Shown: piece by piece, positions 47,701 through 55,229 of the stretch | How the letters are laid out: the number at the start of each line of letters is the position of its first letter | Position numbering within the stretch: position 1 is the first letter of the stretch | Assembly: GCA_020444175.1 (NCBI GenBank) | Contig: JAHLLM010000004.1 | Location: 122,588-186,587, forward strand | DNA from: Desulfobulbaceae bacterium | Lineage (GTDB): Bacteria; Desulfobacterota; Desulfobulbia; Desulfobulbales; SURF-16 | Direction of reading: 5' to 3' | Length of the DNA: 64,000 nucleotides | Position numbers and translations under genes: made by a program | The notes under the pieces: model-generated | The model's input: only the letters and a program-made list of their open reading frames with translations | Database searches by the model: none | Told to the model about the DNA's origin: nothing

Positions 47701-49405
47701 AGTAATAACTGAGAGGGATATGATTTCCATTCCTCTGGATTTTGAAGTCAGCCTTGGCGTGTCACTTGGTCTTGACCTGTCAGCAACGGCCTTGAAGGAG
47801 GTTAACTTTGTGGGCAGCAGGGGTATGATTGATGATGGGGCCCAGTTTGCCACGGAATTCTATGAAAAAGACAGCTATATATTTAATAATATCAAACAAT
47901 ATCAACCTTTCATGAATGCAGCCCGGGATGCTGTGCGAGAGATAGCTTCTCAAGTGATTGAGACAATTGAAGGTTGGGTCGTAGAAGGTACTGAACTTGT
48001 TGTTGAAATTGGCGTTAATGTGACTGCCGGAGTAAAAAGTGTAGCAGATACATTTGTCGCCGGCAGCAGGATTGTCATTTCAAAACTGGAGCCACTTCAG
48101 GAATCTTACACCGTTAAATCATTGACCTCCAAAGGTATTGAGGGAACAGCCTCTACAATTGGCGATGTCTATATTGTCAATGTTCTTGATGAGGCGGGTG
48201 TGGCACTGGAAACCTTTGCTACACCTCTTGAGCTGACTATTGGTTACACTGAAGAGATGTTGATTGCTGCCGGCTATATACTGGCAGATGCTTCAGCCTT
48301 ACGAATTTACAGATGGGACGGGGTTTCCGGTTATTACATCTTCGTGGGAGGTACAGTTGATGAAATTGCAAAGACCGTGACTGCCGCTATAAGTCAACCC
48401 GGTCAGTACTTGCTCGCGATTGACGGCCAAGCGCCGATGGTCCAGGATTTTTACGTGTCGGACGGGACGCCGACGGCATCATTTACAATCCGTGTCAGTG
48501 ACGCATTCAGCGGCCTTGATCCTGAGTCGATCATTTTTTCCATTGACGACATTGAAATGGTTAATGCAGAAAATCAGGCGGATTATTTCAATGCAATTTC
48601 AGGAGAACTATACTTTCAGCCGTTTTCAGCTCTCGCCGGAGGTGATCATCTGGCGGAATTGACTGTCTGTGACAATCTGGCTAATTGTGATACTTTCAGC
48701 TGGATGTTTGCGGTGAATGACTCTCCTCCGTTGGTGATTCATGAGCAGATCAGTGAAAGCGTCTCCTTTGAGCCGTTACAGGTTACGGCAGAGGCAAGTG
48801 ATGATGAAGGACAACCGGCCGTCTTTCTGTATTTCAGGGCATTAAAAGACAACATGGATTTCCTGGTTGTTGAGATGATCTATAATGATATTTCCGGTCA
48901 GTTTGAGGCTGAGATTCCAACGAGTTATCTTACTTCTTTCGGCGTACGCTACTTCCTGAGCGCAATCGATACTTCAGGGAATGTAACTGAAACGGAGCTT
49001 TTTGATATAGCAATTGATGATACAACCGGACCGGATATTCCTGGAGGGGTAAAGGTTTTTCCTCTGACTGGCTTTTTTGAGTTTGAATGGGATGCTTCTC
49101 CTGATATAGACACAATGGGGTATCGTTTTTATCTTGGGGATAATCCTGATAATATGTTTTTTTATGAGGAAATTGGTCTTTCCGGCTGGACGCAACTTGC
49201 TGACAGCTTCAATAGATCATTTTTTGCGGTTACAGGCTTTGATGCAGCAGGAAATGAAGGTATTGCTGTCGGGCCGCGACCAGTTCAACTCGAATATGAT
49301 ACAGATATGGACCTGGATGTGGATGGAGCTGATCTTGCCGCTGCTGTTGCAACAGGTGGCATTGATATAGAACGTTTTGCTGTAGAGTTTGGTGGGGCAT
49401 GGTGA
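44732..49405 (+). CDS. Large exported protein with three tandem DUF1566 domains
   Basis: 1557 aa from ATG 44732 (GGAG just upstream; the track start 44705 lies inside the RT gene). Signal peptide: ILAALIFCLLAAVSTAQA. Three DUF1566/Lcl domains (about 25-150, 155-285, 290-415), each with YWTSTTN.ANPA.AWLV.FQYGNVTYDTKT and (except the last) ending RPV.GG, of the same family as the DGR target. A PKD-like domain follows (about 430-515), then a long region of mixed beta structure, Ig-like repeats, and a dockerin/EF-hand-like end (DTDMDLDVDGADLAAAVA). Its domains do not match the TR at nucleotide level, so it is not a second VR. It may be an adhesin or structural partner of the target. Confidence 0.85.
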   Translation: MMKKDSRRILAALIFCLLAAVSTAQAEIIYNGNNTVTDTETGLIWHTESFGPYTWQQALEACETENWEGFADWRLPNRNELQSLVDYSTHTPSIDSYLSSATYSNYYWTSTTNRANPAVAWLVSFQYGNVTYDTKTKGFYIRPVRGGEAVPNSKFDCPTDFVDNGDGTVTDINTGLTWLQSSLGPFTWQQALAEAERLVQGEKTDWRLPNRNELQSIVFYSRHTPAIDNTVFDNTQSSGYWTSTTNRANPAAAWLVNFQYGNVTYDTKTKGFYIRPVHGGDVTPSGQCNSSLADNGNGTVTDTATGLMWHQDGFSARTWEEALATCENLYYAGHNDWRLPDRNELQSLVFYARHTPAIDPVGFPITQSAGYWTSTTNTANPAAAWLVNFQYGNVTYDTKTDNYYVRPVRGQQNDDMVGTISFSLPEGAATLQTGQQFSITFNSMARMDHYEWDLNNDGVTDVTSRDNFISFWYNEPGTYMVRAVAVALDGSRIVAWGLIEVEGVGELSEDFSFVPWYPKTDNIASEVMRGGRAIRHYRLVDGSGQPILYKKLFYRFSGYSQINEALSDDMGFVKIVTPALSASGQTFYLNVTDSTGNASSMSVTDPPHFSVDVGERTFSEEYELLLSVGGSIGKGLGVKLGPLELKALKATVGASNSVASRFVYENREEDADFFIQSTLGESLETELAAGLYGRVFKTKTLPKVEAGIEVEAQVANEIMTEYDFPSLVINNEINDNSQALRAGIALLESGINSGKQVAVGMDRLLLGLIDKYVEQYTGITADVTGNTVTLSGEASIGASLTLKNPIGASAGSEWGVSGEAFEGSYAYSLGILQQEDSSAMSVTQSVVAGMDFGKFSLIYGQKFAGDKRRNNTPKFEIPWFTNSLVSIEGEQGVTATHRSDGSTELEYRHLLDRDDSGFFIVGSTVVEKNMYLRTDKEAVISEIAGVSEMAGQMCFLDPEENFDFYFSPTHYNDLRDGFLDVSAGSVNWEEVITERDMISIPLDFEVSLGVSLGLDLSATALKEVNFVGSRGMIDDGAQFATEFYEKDSYIFNNIKQYQPFMNAARDAVREIASQVIETIEGWVVEGTELVVEIGVNVTAGVKSVADTFVAGSRIVISKLEPLQESYTVKSLTSKGIEGTASTIGDVYIVNVLDEAGVALETFATPLELTIGYTEEMLIAAGYILADASALRIYRWDGVSGYYIFVGGTVDEIAKTVTAAISQPGQYLLAIDGQAPMVQDFYVSDGTPTASFTIRVSDAFSGLDPESIIFSIDDIEMVNAENQADYFNAISGELYFQPFSALAGGDHLAELTVCDNLANCDTFSWMFAVNDSPPLVIHEQISESVSFEPLQVTAEASDDEGQPAVFLYFRALKDNMDFLVVEMIYNDISGQFEAEIPTSYLTSFGVRYFLSAIDTSGNVTETELFDIAIDDTTGPDIPGGVKVFPLTGFFEFEWDASPDIDTMGYRFYLGDNPDNMFFYEEIGLSGWTQLADSFNRSFFAVTGFDAAGNEGIAVGPRPVQLEYDTDMDLDVDGADLAAAVATGGIDIERFAVEFGGAW

Positions 49406-50238
49406 TAAGGATACAACTATTAGCTTTGTTGCTGTTGTTGAGCAAACCTTTTGCAGGTCATGCCGCCACGATCTTTACAGGCATCGGCAATGACGGGTTT
49501 TTCAGCGACGTTATTGGGATTTTTTCCACGATGCAGACAAGTCCGTCACTGAAAAAAATATCTGACCAATATCTGCATGAGGATTTATCAGGTTCCAGTA
49601 TTGCTTCTTCAATTTCCTCTTTACAGTCTGTTCTTCAGCCCAATGATACCTTGATATGGTATTATTCAGGGCATGGCGGCTGGGAATATGACGGCAGCGA
49701 TCATGACGAAACAGCAACAGGCTCATTTGCTGAGGATAATTATGATGAAACAATAGGGCTGCTTTACGGCAGTGACCCAATCTCTGACGATGAATTGGGC
49801 CAGGCTTTTCTCTCTTTATCATCGACAGGCAGCCGCATCGTTACTATATTTGACGCCTGTTATGCCGGTGGCTTCATTGGTGGAGCTAATGACCTGAACA
49901 TGGTGCCTGGCTTGACTTTTCTCGGGTCAAGCGGTGAGCTGGAAGATTCATACAGCTATGATGATCAGCCATACAGCATCTTTACCCAGGGTTTGATTGA
50001 CGGTTTGACTGGTTTTTCGGCTGACTTTGACGGCGACGGCCTGCTTATGGCCAGTGAGTGGTTTGAGTTTGCTTCTGATTATACCCTGGCCGGCGTCGGC
50101 AATCAGCACCCGGTTTTCTGGGGTGACGATGTATTAATTGCTGATGTTGCAGCGGTGCCGTTGCCGGGAGCTTTCTGGCTGCTTGGAGGCGGACTTGCTG
50201 GATTATTTTCTTTAAAGAGAAAATCAACTTATTTTTAA
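49399..50238 (+). CDS. Caspase-like (peptidase C14) protein with C-terminal VPLPG sorting signal
   Basis: 279 aa with signal peptide MVIRIQLLALLLLLSKPFAGHA. The catalytic pair is visible as WYYSGHGG (His about 92) and IFDACYAGG (Cys about 154), typical of metacaspase and caspase folds. The C-terminus VPLPGAFWLLGGGLAGLFSLKRK has the motif, hydrophobic helix and basic tail of PEP-CTERM-like exosortase signals. It overlaps the upstream DUF1566 gene by 7 bp, so the two are probably co-translated. Proteolysis of surface proteins is a plausible but unproven role. Confidence 0.85.
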   Translation: MVIRIQLLALLLLLSKPFAGHAATIFTGIGNDGFFSDVIGIFSTMQTSPSLKKISDQYLHEDLSGSSIASSISSLQSVLQPNDTLIWYYSGHGGWEYDGSDHDETATGSFAEDNYDETIGLLYGSDPISDDELGQAFLSLSSTGSRIVTIFDACYAGGFIGGANDLNMVPGLTFLGSSGELEDSYSYDDQPYSIFTQGLIDGLTGFSADFDGDGLLMASEWFEFASDYTLAGVGNQHPVFWGDDVLIADVAAVPLPGAFWLLGGGLAGLFSLKRKSTYF

Positions 50239-50256
50239 AATACCAGTGGTGACACA

Positions 50257-50543
50257 TTGACAAATGATGTTGAAAAAATCGAATTTAACAGGCTGGTCGC
50301 CTTATTCGAGCAGACCCACACCGAGCTCCAGAGACAGGCAGCTCGTTCTGTGGACATTTCATTGGTGGTGCGCAACTGGCTTTTGGGCTGGTATATCGTA
50401 GAATATGAAAGCAGTGGCGCAGAGAGAGCCGAGTTATACGGGAAAAAATTAATTGAAAGGCTTGCCTCAACTCTCTCTTCAGCAGGAACCAAAGGTGTTC
50501 CTGCAGCCAATTTGAGAAAGTCCCGGGAATTTTATTTGGCCTA
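50257..50543 (+). pseudogene. DUF1016 (YhcG-type) gene, truncated by an IS
   Basis: A TTG start gives about 95 residues matching the N-terminal domain of DUF1016/YhcG proteins (ELQRQAARSVDISLVVRNWLLGWYIVEYESSGAERAELYGKKLIERLASTL...NLRKSREFYLAY). These are PD-(D/E)XK nuclease-related proteins. The frame runs into the left end of the IS at 50544. The ORF track continues it to 50667 only by reading IS sequence. No C-terminal remainder was found beyond 51861. Confidence 0.8.
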
Positions 50544-51861
50544 TAAGGGATATAGAATTTACGAATCTACCGTTTTAGGGGCGATGTTTATATCCCACCA
50601 GCGCAGAACTGGCGACCGCTGCAGTCGTTGCTCAAGGGCTGATTTTTTTCATTGCCGCAAACCTTAACACCTTTCTTGTATGGCACATCCAACAACTTCG
50701 TCACTGCCTGCATCCCCTTCCAGAAAAAATTGCCGGCTCGTTTTAAAACGGTCTCGACGGTATCCAGCAAATATCCGTTCCATGACTTCTCCAACCCAGC
50801 CCAATAGCGCTCAATTGCATTGTATTTGCTGTGATAGGGCGGGTAGTAAATGATTCGGACATAAAGACCGGTCATGTCCGCGAATTCTGTCAAGCGCAAT
50901 AAAAATTGAGTGCGGCGTCCGCTGCATTCTGGTCCGTTATCTGCATTAATGACAAGCTGTTTCAGACCGCAAAGTTCCTGTTTTCTGGCCTCCCACCAAA
51001 GTAGAAGACCGTCAACAATGAAGTCACTGGTTTTATAACTGGTCCCGAAAAACAAAAAAGCCTTCCCGGTAACCGCCTCCAGGATACCACCAGGTACCAA
51101 TTTTTCCTTGGGACACATATCATGATCCAACGCTTTAACCGCCTCAAGACCACGCGACCGTCCACCCCTGGAGTATTCACCAACATTGACGGTTGCCTTT
51201 GTGTCTATGCTGATTCTCATGGTTTCAGGATCTGCATCCGCCTGAGCGTTCATTTCCCAGACGTTTTCAAAGATTTCGTCAGTTTCCGCCGTTTTTTTTG
51301 AACCTTTGTTTTGGCCACGGTGCGTAATCGGTAGTCCTGACGCATCAAGATGTTGGAAATCGTGCGCACGCTTGGCAATGATTCCGCCGTCCACCCTTTC
51401 TCTATAAGTGCATCGTATACAGCTTGGGCAGTCATGTTTGTGTACAGCAAGGTTGTACGCAGGTGAGATTCAGTTTCAGTATGGGGTTCCATGATCGCTC
51501 GTATCTCAGCAAGGAGTTCGGGATTCTTCTCTTCCGTTTTCAACTTGCGCCTTGAGGATATGTCGTTAACACACGAAATGCCGGTTTGAATTTCTTTGAT
51601 TCCAACCTCCACCGCAGAACGACCCCAGCCAAATACATCCTCGGCAACACGATGTTTGCCGTCCAGCAATGACAATGTCACATCACCCATGGCACGCCGT
51701 CTTGCCGGCCAGGAAATCAAATCAACTAAACGCGCAATCAAGCCCACCAGTTCTGCTGAAACTCCATTCCTAACCAAAGTCGATGTCTTCATACGCAGCC
51801 CCTCCTTTTTGGCTGTATGAAAACATTATAAACGGTAATTTAGTATTTTCCAAGTCCCTTA
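50544..51861 (-). mobile_element. ISAzo13-like insertion sequence
   Basis: About 1318 bp. The ends read TAAGGGATATAG...AATCTACCGT and ACGGTAATTTAG...AAGTCCCTTA, imperfect terminal inverted repeats of about 30 bp. TA lies on each side (50542-50543 and 51862-51863), a possible 2-bp target duplication. The single transposase gene is on the minus strand. It interrupts the DUF1016 gene. Confidence 0.75.
50588..51792 (-). CDS. ISAzo13-like transposase, two frames joined at an A8 run
   Basis: The first frame starts at 51792 after AAGGAGGGG and runs 180 aa. The second covers 51394-50588. A -1 shift at AAAAAAAA (complement of 51292-51299) joins KVQKK to TAETDEIFENVWEMN and yields one ~400-aa protein. 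The second part has DDE-type blocks: RISIDTKATVNVGEYSRGG, VINADNGPE and YYPPYHSKYNAIERYW. Either programmed frameshifting makes the full protein, or the element is inactive through a homopolymer mutation. Family assignment is from recalled motifs. Confidence 0.75.
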
Positions 51862-52020
51862 TAACAGATATAGTAGCTGTCAATGGAAACATCAAAGTTA
51901 AAGATTTTTCTTAAACTTGTATATGTTCTGCGATTTACACAACGCAACAGTTAGTAAAACCTACTCAAAGTTTGCAAACTTCCACTGGCATTGTATCCTT
52001 CAATTAAAGTGGCACAAAAG

Positions 52021-52063
52021 AAATTATTATGGCGCAATTTTTGAAATTGCGTCATAATAATTT
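52021..52063. promoter_or_regulatory. Large inverted repeat (putative operator) before the Fic gene
   Basis: 20-bp arms around a TTG loop with a single mismatch (AAATTATTATGGCGCAATTT and AAATTGCGTCATAATAATTT). It ends 4 bp before ATG 52068. The track start at 52029 would lie inside it, another reason to prefer 52068. The Fic protein has its own N-terminal HTH, so autoregulation is plausible. Confidence 0.65.
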
Positions 52064-52067
52064 TATT

Positions 52068-53462
52068 ATGCCAAAACATATTCCCCAAGATGAACTTGAT
52101 AAAATACAAAATGTAGTTGCTGGTTTTCCTGAGGGTGCAGGTGTTGAAGAAATTAGCCAAGCCTTAACAATCAGGATCTCTCGTCGCACTTTGCAACGCC
52201 GGTTGGCACTGCTTGTCGAACAGAAAAAGATAATAGTCCAGGGCCGTGCTCGGGCAAGCCGCTATCGGTTGCCTGTTCTCGCAGAATATGGACATGCTGA
52301 GCAAAATTACCAGAAGGCAACAGGTGTTGACGAAGTCTATGTGCCACTTTCAAATGAGGGGATGGCAATCAGAGAGGCCATTCGCAAACCGATTCAGGCC
52401 CGCCATCCGGTAGGATACAATAGGTCTTTTCTTGACTCATACCGACCGAACGAAACCTTCTATCTCTTGCCAGAACTCCGACAACGTTTATATGAAATGG
52501 CGGGGGCTCCAGAATACCAGAATCCAGCTGGAACTTATGCACGACATATTTTTAATCGACTGCTGATTGATCTCTCCTGGAATTCCAGTCGCCTGGAAGG
52601 CAATACGTATTCACTGCTCGAAACTGAGCTATTGTTGGAGTTTGGGGAGGCTGCTGAAGGAAAAAATGCGCTGGAAGCACAGATGATCCTCAACCATAAG
52701 GCTGCTATAAAACTTTTGGTGGAGCAGGCTGGTGAGGTTGGATTAAATAAATTTACCATCCTCAACCTGCATGCCTTACTAGCTGATAATCTTCTTGCAG
52801 ACTCACAAGCGTGTGGACGTTTGAGAGCTATTCCCGTTGGAATAGCCGGGACGGTTTATTTCCCACTGGAAGTACCGCAGTTGATCGACGAATATTTTCG
52901 GCAGATTCTCGCTATTGTGTCCGAGATTGAAGATCCATTTGAGCAGTCATTCTTTGTTATGGTTCACTTACCTTATCTTCAGCCATTCGAGGATGTAAAC
53001 AAGCGTGTTTCTCGTCTTACAGCTAACATTCCGCTGATTCGAAGTAACCTCTCGCCTCTCTCATTCGTGGACGTACCCGACCGAGCATATATTGACGCGA
53101 CCCTGGCTGTTTACGAACTCAATCGTATCGAATTACTGCGTGATGTCTTTGTCTGGGCCTACCAACGTTCCTGCGCTCGCTATTCCGCTGTTCGCCAATC
53201 CCTTGGTGAGCCCGATCCTTTCAGGTTGAAATACCGGATACAGATAAGAAATTTTGTAGCCAAGGTAGTGCAGAAATGTTTCGATAAGCGTGCGGCAGTG
53301 GGCTGGATTGCAAGAAAATCAGTGGAAGAAATTCCAGTTGATAATCGTGCTCGCTTTATCGAAATAATTGAAACTGAGCTTGGGGCTCTACATGAGGGCA
53401 ATATTGCACGCTACAACCTGAGCCCCAAAGAATTAAAAAAATGGCAAAGGAGTTGGATCTGA
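52068..53462 (+). CDS. Fic-family protein with N-terminal winged-helix domain
   Basis: 464 aa. An N-terminal HTH-like region (EGAGVEEISQALTIRISRRTLQRRLALLVEQKKI) precedes a Fic domain. The active loop reads HLPYLQPFEDVNKRVSR, a subfamily form of HxFx(D/E)GNxR in which V replaces the usual G. An inhibitory helix motif SSRLEG (SxxxEG) lies upstream of it, as in self-inhibited class II Fic proteins. Fic enzymes usually transfer AMP to Ser, Thr or Tyr of a target. Whether this variant loop is active, and on what, is unknown. There is no separate antitoxin gene. Confidence 0.88.
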   Translation: MPKHIPQDELDKIQNVVAGFPEGAGVEEISQALTIRISRRTLQRRLALLVEQKKIIVQGRARASRYRLPVLAEYGHAEQNYQKATGVDEVYVPLSNEGMAIREAIRKPIQARHPVGYNRSFLDSYRPNETFYLLPELRQRLYEMAGAPEYQNPAGTYARHIFNRLLIDLSWNSSRLEGNTYSLLETELLLEFGEAAEGKNALEAQMILNHKAAIKLLVEQAGEVGLNKFTILNLHALLADNLLADSQACGRLRAIPVGIAGTVYFPLEVPQLIDEYFRQILAIVSEIEDPFEQSFFVMVHLPYLQPFEDVNKRVSRLTANIPLIRSNLSPLSFVDVPDRAYIDATLAVYELNRIELLRDVFVWAYQRSCARYSAVRQSLGEPDPFRLKYRIQIRNFVAKVVQKCFDKRAAVGWIARKSVEEIPVDNRARFIEIIETELGALHEGNIARYNLSPKELKKWQRSWI

Positions 53463-53854
53463 AAAAACGGTCCCTGAGCATAAACATAGTTCAGGTAATT
53501 TTATTGCCAGAGGCAAGATTTAATCTCTGTCAACCGGCACAAGCTTAACCTTCTCTGCGAACTATGCATCTTAATGATGCAGGTAAATTATTGAGAATTG
53601 CCTGCATCTCTTATTTTGTTTAATCTGTCAATTTTAACAATTTGCGCCTTTCCCAGTCTTAATAGTTTTTTTGATTCTGTCCTACCGCCACCGAAAAGCT
53701 TCGTCATCTTAAATACTGAGGGTTAATCCCCAGAAAATCAATACATTGTATCCTCTTTGTGCTCTTCTCTTCAGATTCTCAAAGAAATCCCCTTGAAGAA
53801 TATCAAATTCAGGCCTATATTTAATATAAAATTCACACCTAATGAGGGGCAAAC
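53463..53854 (+). other. Intergenic region between Fic gene and TA module 3
   Basis: No gene seen. It contains the CTTAACCTTCTCTGCGA element (53542-53560) shared with the flanks of TA module 1. It also has a hairpin GATGCAGG...CCTGCATC near 53575-53607 that could terminate Fic transcription. Confidence 0.4.
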
Positions 53855-54136
53855 ATGAAATCTATTCAAGTATCAGAAGATATAGTTTCGTTGTCTGATT
53901 TTAAAAATCATGCATCGAAAATGTTACGCCAGACCCAAATTTCACGCAGGCCAATTATAATAACCCAAAATGGTAAACCAGCAGGGGTACTCATTTCTCC
54001 GGCTGAGTTTGATCACCTTTCCGAACAAAATCGCTTTATCAATGCCGTGAAAAGCGGCTTGGATGATATCGAGCTTGGTCGTATATTAACTGATGAAGAA
54101 TTGGACAGGGCTCTGGATGAAACTGCAATGGACTGA
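53855..54136 (+). CDS. Phd/YefM-family antitoxin of addiction module 3
   Basis: 93 aa with the Phd/YefM N-terminal DNA-binding pattern (IVSLSDFKNHASKMLRQTQISRRPIIITQNGKPAGVLISPAEFDHL) and an acidic C-terminus (GLDDIELGRILTDEELDRALDE) that would wrap the toxin. Overlaps the toxin by 20 bp. Confidence 0.9.
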   Translation: MKSIQVSEDIVSLSDFKNHASKMLRQTQISRRPIIITQNGKPAGVLISPAEFDHLSEQNRFINAVKSGLDDIELGRILTDEELDRALDETAMD

Positions 54137-54416
54137 AACTTCCAAAAATGATTTGATAGCAATCCGAAATTTCATTGCCGAAGATAATCCGACGGCCGCA
54201 AGAAAATGGATTGACCATCTTAGGGAAAAAGCCAGAAATATTGTCCACCAGCCTTTGTCTGGTAGAAAAGTACCTGAATTATCACGTGATGATATAAGAG
54301 AAGTTGTCGAGAGGAATTATCGGATCGTGTATCAGGTACACCCTGACAGAATATCTATCCTGACGGTGTTTGAATCTCATAGACTTTTTCCGCGCCACAA
54401 AATTTCATCACCTTAA
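54117..54416 (+). CDS. RelE/ParE-family toxin of addiction module 3
   Basis: 99 aa from ATG 54117 (MKLQWTETSKNDL). The track's 54093 start lies deeper in the antitoxin gene and gives a less typical N-terminus. Family pattern: AIRNFIAEDNPTAARKWIDHLREKA...PELSRDDIREVVERNYRIVYQVHPDRISILTVFESHRLF. Both genes of this module look intact. Confidence 0.9.
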   Translation: MKLQWTETSKNDLIAIRNFIAEDNPTAARKWIDHLREKARNIVHQPLSGRKVPELSRDDIREVVERNYRIVYQVHPDRISILTVFESHRLFPRHKISSP

Positions 54417-54639
54417 GTGATTTTGGTTTTAATTCTTTACGCATAAAATAATTGGATTGCCAGATAATCATCTTGTCGCAATGCTTCGATTTTATCCATG
54501 CTTGGCCTGAAGATGCCGATGGCGAAGGAACGCCGTTCTCCACCTCCGGCACAGGAACTGTAATGAACCTATAAACTCCGTAAGAAAATTGAATTTACCA
54601 TTTTTTTTGAGGCGAAAACTATTCTGACACATAGGGTCT

Positions 54640-54852
54640 GATAGCGGAGATCCAGCACATATTGCAATGCCCGGAGTTCATAGAATTGCAGCACTGCTGA
54701 AGAGAGTTTTATTAAGCACACATCAAGGTGCAAGTCCGAGGTAAGCATCTTGATTACTACCTTGATGAATACACTTTTAGGTTTAACCGTAGGACCTCAA
54801 GATCGCGTGGATTACTTTTCTACCGGCTAATGGAGCAAGCGGTTGAAACCGA
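54640..54852 (+). pseudogene. ISXO2/IS1595-type transposase remnant
   Basis: Two frames carry transposase C-terminal sequence: DSGDPAHIAMPGVHRIAALLKRVLLSTHQG, then after a frameshift near 54740 HLDYYLDEYTFRFNRRTSRS and LLFYRLMEQAVETE. This matches the recalled C-terminal signature of IS1595 (ISXO2-like) transposases. The N-terminal part is absent, so it is a decayed fragment. The rest of 54417-55229 holds no gene I can support. Confidence 0.75.
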
Positions 54853-55229
54853 GGTAAGCATTTATCGAAATATTAAAGGTGCCGGGCCTGACGCAAAGTA
54901 AAGAACTTGCGCTAAGTTGATACCCCTTTGATGATTATTCAAATTCAAAGTCTAAAGAATCAGATATCGAGAACATTGCAGGAAATTTTGGCAATTAAAT
55001 AAGCTGTATTTTTACGGTGATTTTGTGGCGGTCCCTTAATCTTGGCATTGCAATGATATTACTGGTGACAACCTATCGAATGTTGATCTGTTCTGCGATA
55101 ATCTCTGGCTTGAAGATGGCAGGTGATTTACTCCGGTCGTCTGCCTCTGATTTAAGGACTTCGATTTGCCAATCTTAACCGGCGAGGGGCCTTCCCCAAC
55201 TTTATTTTCCTGCTGTTATCCCGACGTTT

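Noticed and set aside
52029-52067. Upstream start for the Fic gene
   Set aside because: It begins inside a 43-bp inverted repeat and has no ribosome-binding site; ATG 52068 just after the repeat is more plausible.
54355-54552. 65-aa minus-strand ORF after TA module 3
   Set aside because: Low-complexity sequence without a ribosome-binding site, partly overlapping the toxin gene.
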